Source: Brassica napus (Eukaryota; Streptophyta; Magnoliopsida; Brassicales; Brassicaceae). From it: a stretch of 64,000 nt of DNA. This document shows, piece by piece, positions 43,120 to 55,029 of the stretch; positions within the stretch are counted from its first letter, which is position 1; every line of letters starts with the position of its first letter. Below the pieces are notes generated by a model. It saw only the letters and a program-made list of their open reading frames with translations. It searched no databases and was not told the DNA's origin. Made by a program: the position numbers and the translations under genes. The stretch lies in NCBI RefSeq assembly GCF_020379485.1, contig NC_063448.1:15089726-15153725 (forward strand), written 5' to 3'.

Positions 43120-43766
43120 ATGACTAGGATCTCCGATCTTCCGGTAAATTTGGTAGAGGAGATCCTCTATAGGGTTCCCTTGAAATCAATGAGAGCAGTG
43201 CGATTAACTTGCAAAGATTGGGACACTTTATCCAAAAACAGAAGCTTTTCAAAGATGCATATTGGTAAACTAAGGGCAGTAAAAGAAGGTGAGAGTCTCT
43301 GATGATCGCAATGATAGATTACAATCTATATCTCATGAAGGTCACTCTCGTGGTCAATGAAAATCCATTTATAGAGTGTAAAGGTAAACTTAACAAACAA
43401 AATAAGATATCTCAAGTTTTCCACTGTGACGGTTTATTGTTATGCGTCTTGGACGATGATGATACCAAAGCTATTGTTTGGAATCCGTATTGGTGTCAAA
43501 CAAGGTGTTTAGAATTTAGATATTCTCATCGCCCATATAGACGGGACATGTTCAGTTACGCTCTAGGATACGAGGACAAGGGCTCTTGTCGTAGCTACAA
43601 ATTCTTGAGGTTTATAGATCAGTGCGTTGACTATAAGACCAGAGACGAATTTTTATGGTATGAGATTTACGATTTCGACTCTAGTTTATGGAAGACTCTT
43701 GATATCACTCAACACTGGCGTATACTGTGTCATCAGCCTGGCGTGTCTCTCAAAGGAAATACTTAG
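43120..43766 (+). pseudogene. F-box/FBA gene, 5' part, split by a retroelement
   Basis: The frame starts MTRISDLPVNLVEEILYRVP, an F-box (to LTCKDWDTLSKN). At 43300 a 2-bp insertion-type shift in GAGAGTCTCTGATG ends the frame; homology continues in another frame as DYNLYLMKVTL, VFHCDGLLLCVLDDD, AIVWNPYWCQTR and YDFDSSLWKTLDIT, the start of an FBA_1 domain. The frame meets a TAG at 43764-43766 made at the retroelement border. An intact relative would be an SCF substrate receptor. Confidence 0.88.
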
Positions 43767-44177
43767 TGTTGGAGATGGGCTTAGCACAGGCCCATTAAAA
43801 ACTAAGCCCAAAATCAGGTCCAATCCGTTAAGCAACAATTGATGATTTCGCTAGAAGACAAAACGTATGTCACTATAAATAGAAGACGTCAGACTCATTG
43901 AAAGGACGATCAGAAACGTATAGAAAGTACATAAAAGGAGAACATCGCCTCTTCATCACAGACAAAGTCTTGGACGATCTCGATCACTAAGCGAGCTCGG
44001 CCCAAACGACCTCAAACCATAAAATAGAAAGATACTTGTTTAGACGAACTGTTTAGACGAGCATCTTTAGTTCTTGTAATTGTCCGAGCTTGTTTATTCT
44101 TGACTATTAATACGAAAATCTCCACCCCTTTATATCATTTATAAATATTACATCATCGACCAGATATGGAAACAACA
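43767..44177 (+). repeat. 5' LTR of the gag-only element
   Basis: 411 bp. The TATA box TATAAATA is at 43874-43881, about 100 bp into the LTR. The region AGATACTTGTTTAGACGAAC follows in the presumed transcribed part. Confidence 0.92.
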
Positions 44178-46653
44178 ATTGGCGCCCACCGTGGGACAGG
44201 GATTCTTCTTCACCTCAAGACAGCTCGGCATTCACAGAACCCACAGCGCAACCAGACGCCCCGATTTCTGCAACCACCAACCATCCTGGAATAACGAGCG
44301 CACAACTAGCTGCAATGACAATCTCGGACCATCTAGCCAAAACCTCGACGCTAGTGGCGACGACCTCAGGCGAACCATCAATGGTGGCAACCTCGGACCA
44401 TCTGGCCAACACCTCGACGCTAGTGGCGACGACCTCGGACGAACCATCAATGGTGGCAACCTCGAACCATCTAGCCAACACCTCGACACTAGTAGCGACG
44501 ACCTCGACCCAGCCATCAATGGTGATAACCTCGGCCCTTCCAGCCAACAACACAACGTCTATGGTGGCGACCTCGGCCCTACCAGCAGCAGTTACGACCT
44601 CACGTCATCTAGCCGGCACCATGTCTCTCATACTGACGACCTCGGGCGAACCACCAATGGTGGCAACCTCGGACCATCTAGCCAACACCTCGATACTAGT
44701 AGCGACGACCTCAGACAAACCATCAATGGTGGCAACCTCGGATCATCCAGCCAACACCTCGACGTTAGTGGCGACGACCTCGACCCAGCTATCAATGGTG
44801 ACAACCTCGGCCCTTCCAGCCAACAACACAGCGTCTATGGTGGCGACCTCGGCCCAACCAGCAGCAGTTACGACCTCGCGTCATCTAGCCGGCACCACGT
44901 CTCTCATACCGACGACCTCGGGGGAACCATCAATGGTGGCAACCTCGGACCATCTAGCCAACACCTCGACGCTAGTGGCGACGACCTCGGGCGAACCATC
45001 AATGGTGGCAACCTCGGACCATCTAGCCAACACCTCGACGTTAGTGGCGACAATCTCGACCCAGCCATCAATGGTGACAACCTCGGCCCTTCCAGCCAAC
45101 AACACAGCATCTATGGTGGCGACCTCGGCCCTACCCGCAGCAGTTACGACCTCGCGTCATCCAGCCGGCACCACGTCTCTCTTACCAACGACCTCAGTCC
45201 AACCAATAAATCTAGAGACTTACGCTCGGATCACAACTCCTGTGCAACCCACAAACAGGACAACACCTGTCGTAACCCCAGCTGCAACACAACCACCTAA
45301 CACAAGAACGATGTACTCCACTCAGCCAGACATCTCCATGATCTTTAAGACCCTTCTCGGAAGGATCGACGAGCTCGCTCGAGGAACGACCTCTCGTTTG
45401 GACGACCTCGCGCATTCTCATATTTCTTGCAACAACCGCATCAATGAACTCCAGTCTGTCGAGATTGGCGCATCAAGATCACAACAAGTTGATATCACTC
45501 CACGACTCCAGCGTGTTCTTTACAACGATTTACCAACACCAATGACCGGTTCAGGAGAGCAGCGATCAATCCAAGCCAACGATCTACGTGCACCAATCAC
45601 AAGTTCCGGACAACAACATCAAAATCATGTGAACGAATCTTCAGCACCGATCATCGACTCTAGACAGCAGCGCCCAAGTTATCTAAATGATCAACATCTT
45701 CAAAACATCAATTTCCCGCAGATCACCAACAGGGAGACCCAACACAGAGACGACGACATTGAAGAAATGAGGGCTCAGCTGCAAAGCATGAACTCCAAAG
45801 TCCCTCAGGCAACCAGCACAGCACCAGAGATCGATCGTGTACTCCGCGAGACCCATAATACACCTTTTACAACCGTCTCCTCAGTATCCATGTCCGACAT
45901 CAGAAGAACAAAATCAAACTCCCGACTTACAACGGAACATCTGATCCAAGAGAGTATCTCACCGCCTTCAGCATCGCAACCGGGAGAGCCAATTTCTCAC
46001 CAGAAGAACGCGACGCCGGTCTCTGTCAATTGTTTGTGGAAAATTTGAGCGGACTCGCCCTTGGTTGGTTCTCACGCCTTGAAACTCATTCTATCGACAA
46101 CTACAATCAACTCTCGACGGTCTTCCTCAAACACTACTCGCTGTTTATCCAACAGAGTGCAACTAATGCCGACCTATGGACTCTGGCTCAAGAACCTACG
46201 GAAACACTACGCTCGTACATCGACAAGTTCAGAGCCATCGTTTCTCGCATCACCGTACTCGACGAAGCAGCAGTCCTCGCACTCCGAAACGGTCTTTGGC
46301 ACGAATCACCATTCCGAGAAGAGCTCATGAAGTATAAACCACCGACTCTGGAAGATGCACTCCATCGGGCGATAACTTTCATCGAAATCGAAGAAGATAA
46401 AGCTGCATTCAGCAAAAAACACGCAGCCACCGAAAAATCATCTTCGAAAGATAAAGAGCCTGACGAATACTACGAACCTAGACAACATTATGACAAAGCG
46501 TACAGAGATGGAAAGAGCAGAAAAGCATCCAATTATCAAATCAGCGACCAACCATCCAATCGCTCCATAGGAAAGCACGCTCGCAAAAGTCAAGGATCAG
46601 AAGATGCCCATGCATATTGCAGTTCTATAAAAAAATATAAAAAATATACCTAA
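44178..46653 (+). pseudogene. Ty3/gypsy gag with expanded repeat region
   Basis: An open frame from 44315 to 46048 begins with Thr/Ser-rich repeats (TSDHLANTSTLVATTSGEPS) and passes into a linker (MIFKTLLGRIDELARGTTSR). The gag core then lies in another frame: KLPTYNGTSDPREYLTAFSI at about 45910, then LFVENLSGLALGWFSRLETH and LRSYIDKFRAIVSRI to 46653. A one-base deletion near 45910 separates the two. A second frame from 44179 to 45300 is also open across the repeats. The end lacks a visible zinc knuckle, and no protease or reverse transcriptase follows. Confidence 0.85.
44315..45190 (+). repeat. Higher-order tandem repeat in gag, 276-bp period
   Basis: The anchor GCAGCAGTTACGACCTC occurs at 44585, 44861 and 45137, exactly 276 bp (92 codons) apart. 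Each large unit contains smaller units of about 69 bp such as CATCTAGCCAACACCTCGAC. Unit lengths are multiples of three, which keeps several frames open. Confidence 0.92.
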
Positions 46654-46744
46654 GAAGAAGGCGCAAGCAAGAAGACCGGCGCGCCCCTAATGTACAAAAA
46701 ATAAGACTCCAGGAGGATCCACCCTTTTAATCCAAGCATTTACT

Positions 46745-46822
46745 TTCCTTGTAAAGGTGAACTACGGTCGGCTTGATCCCCGCCTTTGGGGTACGTAGGT
46801 AACCTCTCACGAGGCTCAGCTA
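46745..46822 (+). other. Conserved gypsy-type 3' motif
   Basis: GAACTACGGTCGGCTTGATC and CCGCCTTTGGGGTACGTAGG resemble the sequence found downstream of coding regions in many plant Ty3/gypsy elements, including Tat-like ones. It links this element to that group. Confidence 0.55.
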
Positions 46823-46884
46823 GTTCTATAAAAAAAATCTATATTTTTCAAACAAATATCAGGATACGACCATCTCTCACTTAA

Positions 46885-47325
46885 AAAAAATACGAGATCC
46901 GTTCTCAGTGCTGCAGCTCCGCGCTCACACAATCAAATTTGCAAAAAATACGAAATCCGTTCTCAGTGCTGAAGCTCCGTGCTCACACTTAATCAAATTT
47001 GTAAAAAAAATAATAATACGAGATCCGTTCTCAGTGTTGCAGCTCCGCGCTCAAACTTAATCAAATTTGCAAAAAAAATACGAGATCCGTTCTCAGTGTT
47101 GCAGTTCCGCGCTCACACTTAATCGAATTTGCAAAAAAAATATATGAGATCCGTTCTCAGTGCTGCAGCTCCGTGCTCACACTTAATCAAATTCACAAAA
47201 AAATATACAAGATCCGTTCTCAGTGTTGCAGCTCCGCGCTCACACTTAGTAAAATTTGCAAAAAAAAAAAAAAATACGAGATTCGTTCTCAGTGTTGCAG
47301 CTCCGCGCTCACACTTAAACCAGCA
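46885..47325 (+). repeat. Tandem array of about 62 bp, seven copies
   Basis: Seven copies share GATCCGTTCTCAGTG and CAGCTCCGCGCTCACACTTA, at about 46887, 46949, 47018, 47080, 47144, 47207 and 47275, with variable A-runs between them. Confidence 0.9.
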
Positions 47326-47679
47326 ACTAAAAAAAAGTTCTTATTTTCAACCTGAGTCAATAAACGGGATGCACTGCCAAACCTCCGATCGCCTCACCTC
47401 AGTCCAACCCCGAGCCCTTGTCGCTTTGAAGTATTCCACGCACTCACTATCACCAGGAGCAAGAGGAACACCAACTAAATGAGAGACGAGCTCGAACCAG
47501 AAGACGAAGAGCTCAACCCCACCTCACCACGACACGGCTCCGTCGACTAACGGCAAGCTCGGGATAGCAAGCGACAAGCTCGAACCAAGGGACGAGCTAG
47601 GAACGACAGGAAACAAACTTGGAACAAAACTGAAAAGCTTGAAACAAAAGCCGAACACGAAGCCACCATTAACAAACTC

Positions 47680-48170
47680 AGAGCATCAGATGAGCTCGGA
47701 ACATCAGACAAGTTTGGGATCTCCAGCAACAAAATTGGAGCCACCATTGACGAGCTTGGGACGACAGGAGACGAGCTCGGGATCTTCAACAACGAGCTTG
47801 GAGCCGCCATTGACGAGCTCGGAGCCGCCATTGACGAGCTCGGAGCCGCCATTGACGAGCTCGGAGCCGCCATTGACGAGCTCGGGACATCAAGAGGCGA
47901 GCTCGGAGCCGCCATCGACAAGCTCGGGACATCAAGAGGCAAGCTCGGAGCCGCCATTAACGAGCTCAGAGCGACCAGCGACGAGCTCGGAGCCGCCGTC
48001 GATAAACTCAGGACGACAGGAGACAAAATCGGAACCTCCATTGACGAGCTCTTCTCAAACCCAGCTCCTCCTTCGACGAGCTCAGCCTCTCCCAACGAAC
48101 TCAGAACCACCATTGACGAGCTCTTCTCCAGCTCAGCCCCTCCTTCGACGAGCTCAGCCTTTCACCGGTG
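47680..48170 (+). repeat. GAGCTCGGAGCCGCC array
   Basis: A short unit of 24-30 bp with core GACGAGCTCGGAGCCGCCAT repeats many times. One frame reads DELGAAI repeatedly. Open frames on both strands (such as 47547-48113 minus) are by-products of this low complexity. Confidence 0.85.
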
Positions 48171-48179
48171 ACAAGCTCA

Positions 48180-48715
48180 GCTCCTCCTTCAAACGAGCTC
48201 AGCCTCTCTTCCCCACACCACAGACCAAGACCAAACAACCCTTCCTTCAAACAAGCTCAGCCTCTCTTCCCCACACCACAGACCACGACCAAACCTTTAA
48301 AAAAAAAAAAAAAAAGCTCAGCCTCTCTTCCCCACACCACAGACCACGACCAAACAACCCTTCCTTCAAACAAGCTCAGCCTCTCTTCCCCACACTACAG
48401 ACCATGACCAAACCTTTTAAAAAAAAAAAAAAGGAGCTCAGCCTCTCTTCCCCACACCACAGACCATGACCAAACAACCCTTCCTTCAAACAAGCTCAGC
48501 CTCTCTTCCCCACACTACAGACCATGACCAAACCTTTTTTTTTTAAAAAAAGGAGCTCAGCCTCTCTTCCCCACACCACAGACCACGACCAAACAACCCT
48601 TCCTTCAAACAAGCTCAGCCTCTCTTCCCCACACCACAGACCACGACCAAACCTTTTTTTAAAAAAAAAAACAAGCTCAGCATCTCTTCTCTCACACCAC
48701 AGACCACGACCACTA
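48180..48715 (+). repeat. Array of about 120-bp units
   Basis: Units contain AAGCTCAGCCTCTCTTCCCC and CACACCACAGACCACGACCA and alternate between versions with an A/T-run and versions with CAACCCTTCCTTCAAA. Four or more copies are visible. Confidence 0.88.
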
Positions 48716-49144
48716 GGCGAGAACAGCCTCTCCAACAATTGCTTCCGCCTGTTTTCAACGAGCTCAGCCTCTTCTTTCTTACCCCTCAAACCCACGACCA
48801 AAACCCCTCTTTCTTTTTTTTTAAAAAAAAAGTGTCGACAGGGAGATAAGGAAAGAAGGAGGACCACCCAAAAATAAAAATAAAAATACAAATAAAAAAA
48901 TAAGAAAGAGAGAGAAGGAACCACACAAAAAAAAAGACACAAGAAATTTTTTTTACCTTGCTACCAAGTGGGGGAGAAGAACTAAAAAAATAATAAGACC
49001 CGACCATCACTTATATAGGAAAGGAAAAATGTGTTGCCCAATTTCCCGACAATTCCCGAACCTGACCTGATTTTCTCAGACAGAAGAATCCAGAAGAATT
49101 CACCAAAACTCGACACTTGGCGAACTGTTGGGGGGGGGGACAAT

Positions 49145-49555
49145 TGTTGGAGATTGGCTTAGCACATGCCCATTAAGAACTAAGCCCAAAATCAGGTCCG
49201 GCTCGTTAAGCAACAATTGATGATTTCGCTAGAAGACAAAACGTACGTCACTATAAATAGAAAACGTCAGACTCATTGAAAGGACGGTCAGAAACGTACA
49301 GAAAGTACATAAAAGGAGAACATCGCCTCTTCATCACAGACAAAGTATTGGACGATCTCGACCACTAGGCGAGGTCGGCCCAAACGACCTCAAACCATAA
49401 AATAGAAAGATACTTGTTTAGACGAACTGTTTAGACGAGCATCTTTAGTTTTTGTAATTGTCCGAACTTGTTTATTCTTGACTATTAATACGAAAATCTC
49501 CACCCCTTTATATCATTTATAAATATTACATCATCGACCAGATATGGAAACAACA
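49145..49555 (+). repeat. 3' LTR of the gag-only element
   Basis: 411 bp, same length as the 5' LTR, TATA box at 49252-49259. It is preceded by a G-run (about 49130-49139) and ACAAT. Confidence 0.92.
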
Positions 49556-50128
49556 CTTACCGGTCTGCTTCACAAAGAAACACAAACGATGTGCTTGACG
49601 ATCACATTATCTGTTTCGATTTTACAAGTGAGAGTTTTGGTCCTCTTCTGCGTCTCCCGTTTGACGCTGGTGATGAAGACTATGTGACTTTATCATTTGT
49701 TAGAGAATAGAAGCTTGCTGTTTTACTTACGCACAACGAAGCAGGTCCAATGGAGTTTGAGATATGGATTACTGCTGGAGCAAGTTCTTGAGAGTGTTAG
49801 AACCGGATCATAACTCTCTGATTACAGGTGATAGTTTCTTTATTGACGAGGAGAAGAAAGTCGCCATGGGTTTTGAAGAAGACTACTCCAAAACTTTCAA
49901 CATTGCTGGAGAGGCTGGATACTATAAAAACTGAAATTCGTAGAACGTTTAGGCGGAAACATACACTGTACGGCAAAGGCGTGTTCTTATGTTCCAAGCC
50001 TAGTGCAAATTAAGCAACCTGCTGCAGGAGGTAAAAGGAAACATCAAAGCGACTTAGAAAAGCAACGATATGATCAAAACATGTCGAGACTTGTCTCACT
50101 TAAAAGGGGTGGCACGGTTTGGTGGTAA
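49556..50128 (+). pseudogene. F-box/FBA gene, 3' part
   Basis: Homology resumes directly after the 3' LTR: NDVLDDHIICFDFTSESFGP, LLRLPFDAGDEDYVTLSFVR, a TAG stop, then AVLLTHNEAGPMEFEIWIT. A small deletion shifts the frame, followed by WSKFLRVLEPDHNSLITGDS and EEKKVAMGFEEDYSKTFNIA, another shift, and the end DLEKQRYDQNMSRLVSLKRG...VWW at 50128. With the 5' part this would have made a full FBA_1-type F-box protein. Several disabling changes exist besides the retroelement. Confidence 0.88.
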
Positions 50129-51115
50129 TCTGCAGGAGGAAAGCAAAAGGAGAATAAACGAGATGATTAGTCTTCCAACTATGTCTTTCATTTACTCTTC
50201 TGATCTACATTGCAGGAAGCTTCATCGGACGTCCGCTTCCCGCTTTGGAACCGAAATCGGAATCGGAACCTTGTGGAAGCTTGCGGAATCTCGCCTCAAA
50301 AACGCTTCTAAAAAATTTTCTTTAAAAACACGTTGGAAGCTTACGATTTTTTTTTTGGAATTACGCTTCCGTTTAAAAAAATGCAATGTATATCAATAAA
50401 ATATAAAACTATAGTTTTTAATCTATATACAATAATTTTTTAATAGTAATGAATATAGAGTTAGAAATATACAAATATTAAAACTAATACTATAAATTAT
50501 CTTTATGCATTGAGATTTTTTATTAAAGATATAGCACATATTGAAATATAATGTGTCAATTTATATGAAGTATTAAAAATAATTAATAAAATATTTTTTT
50601 GTAAACTTAATTTATGTGTATTTTTACAGTTTTAATATAAAATCATTTCAAAATTATTATAAATGAATAAATACTTTATTTAAAATTAAAATCATATAAT
50701 TTTTAGTCCTAATTTTTTTAAAAAAATTCTTATATATATATGAATATACATTTCCAACACGTACCCACTTCCTAATATTTTAAAAAATCTCGCCTATGCG
50801 CTTTTTTACACTTCCAATTCCACGTACCCTCTTCCGTTTCCATGTAACATAGCTTCTGATACAGCGTGTTTTTAATTGGTTAAGATGTCGTTTTGGTGTT
50901 GGTTTCCTCTTTTATTTATATGTTACAGTTTTTTGGATGATTAGTTTTATTATAGTTTCGTATTCCTTAGGTTTTCACAGATAACAGAGATCATTATAGT
51001 GACGACATTCCTACTCCTCCACAATTCTCTGAGTCAGTAAAGGAGATGATTAGTCTTTCAAGGATTTGAAAGGATTTTTTTTTTTCAAATCCTCTCTGAT
51101 TGTATCTAGCATTTA
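50129..51115. other. Repeat-like AT-rich spacer
   Basis: No gene is supported. GC-richer edges at about 50215-50370 and 50745-50850 (repeated TTCCGTTT and CTTCC motifs) bound an AT-rich centre, as in a non-autonomous DNA transposon, but I cannot align terminal repeats. GAGATGATTAGTCTT occurs at both 50159 and 51044. Confidence 0.35.
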
Positions 51116-51116
51116 T

Positions 51117-52918
51117 GGGGGTTATTAGATGAATTTTAGATAAATTATAAAATTTTAAGATTCCATGGTTATTAGTTTATGGATTTTAAAAATTTTAGTA
51201 AAATCTCTTGTTATTGATTTAAAGAATTTTAAATTTCATTCAAAAATTTTTATTATTAAAAAATTTAGATACCATTGATTTTGTAATTCTATTAAAAATC
51301 TATTGTTATTGGGGTGTAAATTTTTTATGTTTTTATTTATGAGATTCAACTTTGAAAATATATGTATATCCCTTAGATTTTTAAAATCTATGTAGTGAAA
51401 AAACACACTTTTGACATTGTCCATCGACTTGTATTCGTTCCGATTGTTACGCAAACAAGTGATGATTTTTGCATTTAGTCCAAAGTTGTAATGTGAAGAA
51501 CATAACACCATTAGACAATTCTTTCTGAGTGTGAACCAATATCAGAAGAACAAGAATCAAGCCATGGGAAAATGATAATCGCCGAACCAAAAATAGCTGT
51601 TTTCTTTATCCATTTGTCCTACTACCTATTAGCAAGGCCCAAGTAAAGACCGCAACCCATTACCTAAGCTCATTGTATCTAGAGTTTCTAGCATATTGAG
51701 TTGATATAAATATCTGTGTAAGATTACTTTGCAATGTAACCAAGACTGCGTCTGTAGCAGCCAAACCTTCATCTTTATGATTATCAATCAACAATATATT
51801 TGTGCTCGGTGACAATCTCAAGTCTTCTTCTCTTTAGTTTCTTAGTCATTAAATAAAGCTATCTGAGCTATTTCTATTTCAATAAAGCTTTACAAAGCTA
51901 TAATCTTTCTAGGTTTCTCAAATGTTATCACTACCAAGTACCACCATCATTTTCTTACATCGTCATTTATAAAAACTACAAAACTAGATCTTTCTAACCT
52001 CAGCATCTAGAAAGCAAAACTAGCTAGTGGAACACAAAATATGGTGTAAGAAATGGTGTCAGAATAACTTAAAACATCATGATATAGGAAGCTCACAAAA
52101 CATGAACATCATATATAATTTGTGTAGCAATGTAGGAAACTAGTTTTTGTCGAAAGCTCACGATGAAACTTTGCATCAATGTCAATTAGTTGTTGGTGAT
52201 ATATATGTTATATTAAAATTTTTTTGGAAAGATTCTAAAAGGACCTTATATATTACCTAAAAGGAGATTTCTTTGAAAAACAAATGTAAGAAAATCTATG
52301 AAAATCAGTAATTATCAATAAAAATACATATAAATATTTGTTAAGTTTACTTAACTTATAGAAATCCATCAATTTTTTAAATTGTTAAATTCCACACAAT
52401 TTTTTGTTCCAATAATTTTATATGAAATCCAAGCTTACTGGATCAGTCATTTAAATAAATTCATTCAAATTTAATCTTATTGGAAAATATAAATTTTTTC
52501 AATAATATCTATCCAATAGGATTTGGTGGGGTTTAGATGATATTTTATAGTGGAAAACAATAAATCGAATTACCACCTCTTATTATGGTATTTGATTTTT
52601 TTTAAATAAAAAAATTTACTGCACATTATTAAAAATAAAATAAACTATTTGAAATCAAAAGAAAAAAATTATTTGAACATCGATTTTTAAAAACGTTTAT
52701 ATATTTTATATATTTCATAAAACTATAACATATCAAATTATAGTAATTTAAAAAAAAGTCATTAAATTAATTTTAAAATTTAAAAGGTTTTTTCAAAAAC
52801 TTTGAAATTTCTTAAAAAATAATAATAAACTTGTAACAAATCTTTACAGGATTTACACAAATCTCGGATTTCGTGGATTTTTTCAAATCTTGAATTCTCT
52901 CAAATTCAATAAGCCCCA
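51117..52918. mobile_element. Possible DNA transposon with GGGG.TTATT ends, nested insert
   Basis: The left end GGGGGTTATTAGATGAATTT and the inverted right end AATTCAATAAGCCCC are similar as inverted repeats, and subterminal sequences are rich in AAATTTTA.. motifs. The middle (about 51530-52060) differs in composition and resembles a Copia-type LTR leader. No clear target duplication was found. Confidence 0.3.
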
Positions 52919-53089
52919 CTAAAGCCATATATATGAATTAGCAAATATATTATTTTATAAGAGGAAATATTTTTGTAAATATTTTTTATATATAAATATA
53001 ATTATAAAAAAAGTTTCTAAATTATAATAAAAGTATAAATTAATAAAATATAATAAAAGTATAAACTGAAACTCGTAGAACGGCCCCTG

Positions 53090-54240
53090 ACCTTCTCCTT
53101 TGTTTCTAAACTAGCTGAATCGTGTAAAAAGTGGGAAGTTGATTGTTGGTTTTGAGTCCTCACTCTCGTCCCCTGCAGAGAGCCGGATGAGAGGAGACCT
53201 TCACGTCGGGTTCGGAGGGCGGGGATATCCCGACCATACTATCATTATGCCTTTGAAATGTTACTTGGTTCAACTCTCGTAATGGCACCGAAAATGAAAT
53301 AGAGAGTCCCTATATCCTTGTGGTTTGTGGAGAACAGCCATCCTGTTAATAGAGCGACATATAAATACAGGATCTCGAAGACCTTTGGCAGATTTCTTGC
53401 TCATATATCTTCTCTTATTTCTATTTTCTCGAAAAGGACTCCCTTGCCCCTGTCCTTGTAGCCTGCCTATGGTCAGCTCAGAACTTTTGGGTGTCTCTGC
53501 TATGGTTCTACATCCTCTGGATGCTTGGCGCTCCCGTGGTTCGCGAGAAGGAAAAAGGACTCATCCTTTGTTGCATCTGGCACGAGATGATAAAGAGAGA
53601 GCTTCATCTATCGACGAACTGAAAATTGACGGAGCTCTTGGCATTGCTTTGTTTTTCTCTCCTTTCCTATCAAGTACGGCCGGCCTATATTTGAACGAGA
53701 ATGCTGTGTCGTTCAGCGGAGCCTAAAAGAAGGTGACTCACGCAGACAGCTGACTCCTTTTCAATAGAAAGGAATAATTCACCAACGTTACCGACCGCCA
53801 TGTATAAAATAAAAATCGAGACCTCTAAGAGTCAAGACCCAAAGCTCTGTATTCTGCCTCTGCAGATGAGCGAGAGACAGTGGCCTGTTTCTTAGATCGA
53901 GTCATGACTCGAGCACTTGTCTAGAAAAGGGCATTAACTCAACTACTTACGTGGAAGACGTGGGCTATCGGTCTAGGCGCAAGCGGTCTTTCTGTATGCA
54001 AGTGCTTGTCTTGTTATATATATATTCGTGGATTCTGTATCGACTGAATCACTCTTTTGGTCTAGTCAGTAGAACCGGTGAACCACTCGAGCTGGTTAGA
54101 TGTGTTAGATGTGTTGGGGGGGGGGGCGTTGTAGGTGAGAAAAGCTTTCATGTATTTGTGTTGATAAACATAAGACTTTTCTCCTTTTTAATAAGTAGGA
54201 AATCAGAGAGGATACTATTGGTAATATAAGTTAAAATATC
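53090..54240 (+). mobile_element. Nuclear insertion of mitochondrial DNA (NUMT)
   Basis: The segment is GC-richer than its flanks. At 53180-53213 it has a group II intron domain V-like hairpin (GAGCCGGATGAGAGGAGACC...GGGTTC). At about 53526-53680 it encodes part of mitochondrial CcmFN (RRSRG-type SRGSREGKRTHPLLHLARDD, then GALGIALFFSPFLS). The rest resembles plant mitochondrial spacer. The pieces are not in an order that I know from a normal mitochondrial gene, so the source was rearranged or the insert is composite. Edges are estimated from composition. Confidence 0.7.
53526..53726 (+). pseudogene. ccmFN fragment (cytochrome c maturation), mitochondrial origin
   Basis: Within the frame 53325-53726, the stretch SRGSREGKRTHPLLHLARDD, KERASSIDELKIDGALGIAL and FFSPFLS matches plant CcmFN, a membrane protein for heme attachment to cytochrome c. 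Sequence before and after does not match, so only about 50 codons of the gene are present. It has no known nuclear function. Confidence 0.75.
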
Positions 54241-55029
54241 TATTTAGTAAATTTACTTTTTAGCAACTCTTTTTTGAGCAACGTAATAAATATACTAAAA
54301 ATTATATTACTTTAGTTTTATAACTAATTATAATATAAAAGAAGATTTTTAATTAAGGCTATTGCAATATCACAGAAACCGTAACATTATAAAATTATTA
54401 TAGAGTGTAAAATGATTGATGAAGATTCACTGAATTCCATGATATGATAATTAAATAAATAAATATTGATAATTGAGAAAACATAATGGAGTATATTTAT
54501 TGAGTCTTGTGTACAGTAAAATTTATAAATTGTTTTTAAAACATTGAGCTACTTTGACATACAACATTCTAAGCTCTTTATATGCGTTAAATCTTATTTT
54601 CTCCATTTCATATTAAGTATCATTATATAGTAAAATTTTTGATACAAAATAAGTATTGTTTTAGAATTTTAATTTTAATTACTAATTTTATATGTTCTAT
54701 GACTCTTTATATTCTTCGGTTTATTAAATATGATTAGGTGTATAAGTAATATTTTTCATTAAAAAATATATAAAAATTATTGTTTTTAATTTGTGTGAAA
54801 AAAAATCTAAAATGACACTGCAAATGAAACGGGAAGAATATTTATTTGCCGATAATATTTACTTAGTCCTTGATTGGAAGAGCTGATGTAAAATTAGTAG
54901 CAATATGCTATAGGTTGTTATGTCATAGAAGGAGTATGCTCTTATAAATATAATTAATAAAATGATTGGTAGAGAAATTGATGACTCATATATAAAATTA
55001 TCATATAAAATTAATATATAATATATAAT
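54241..55029. other. AT-rich spacer
   Basis: No gene or clear repeat can be supported. TA- and AAT-rich throughout. Confidence 0.5.

Larger units (their letters stand above)
43767..49555 (+). mobile_element. Gag-only LTR retroelement with multiple tandem arrays, inside an F-box gene
   Basis: Two 411-bp LTRs (43767-44177 and 49145-49555) start TGTTGGAGAT and end GGAAACAACA. A PBS-like TTGGCGCCCACCGTGGGAC follows the first, and a G-run tract precedes the second. Target duplications are CTTAG on the left and CTTAC on the right, one base apart. The internal 5 kb has gag but no pol, so the element depended on a helper. It carries one tandem array inside gag and three in the 3' part. LTRs differ at few positions, so insertion is fairly recent. 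Confidence 0.92.

Noticed and set aside
47547..48113. Minus-strand frame of 188 codons rich in Ser, Pro and Leu
   Set aside because: It is the reverse reading of a short tandem array; no stop-generating codons occur in the unit.
53170..53230. Possible tRNA gene in the mitochondrial insert
   Set aside because: The folded sequence fits a group II intron domain V (GAGCCG paired with GGGTTC) and lacks a cloverleaf.
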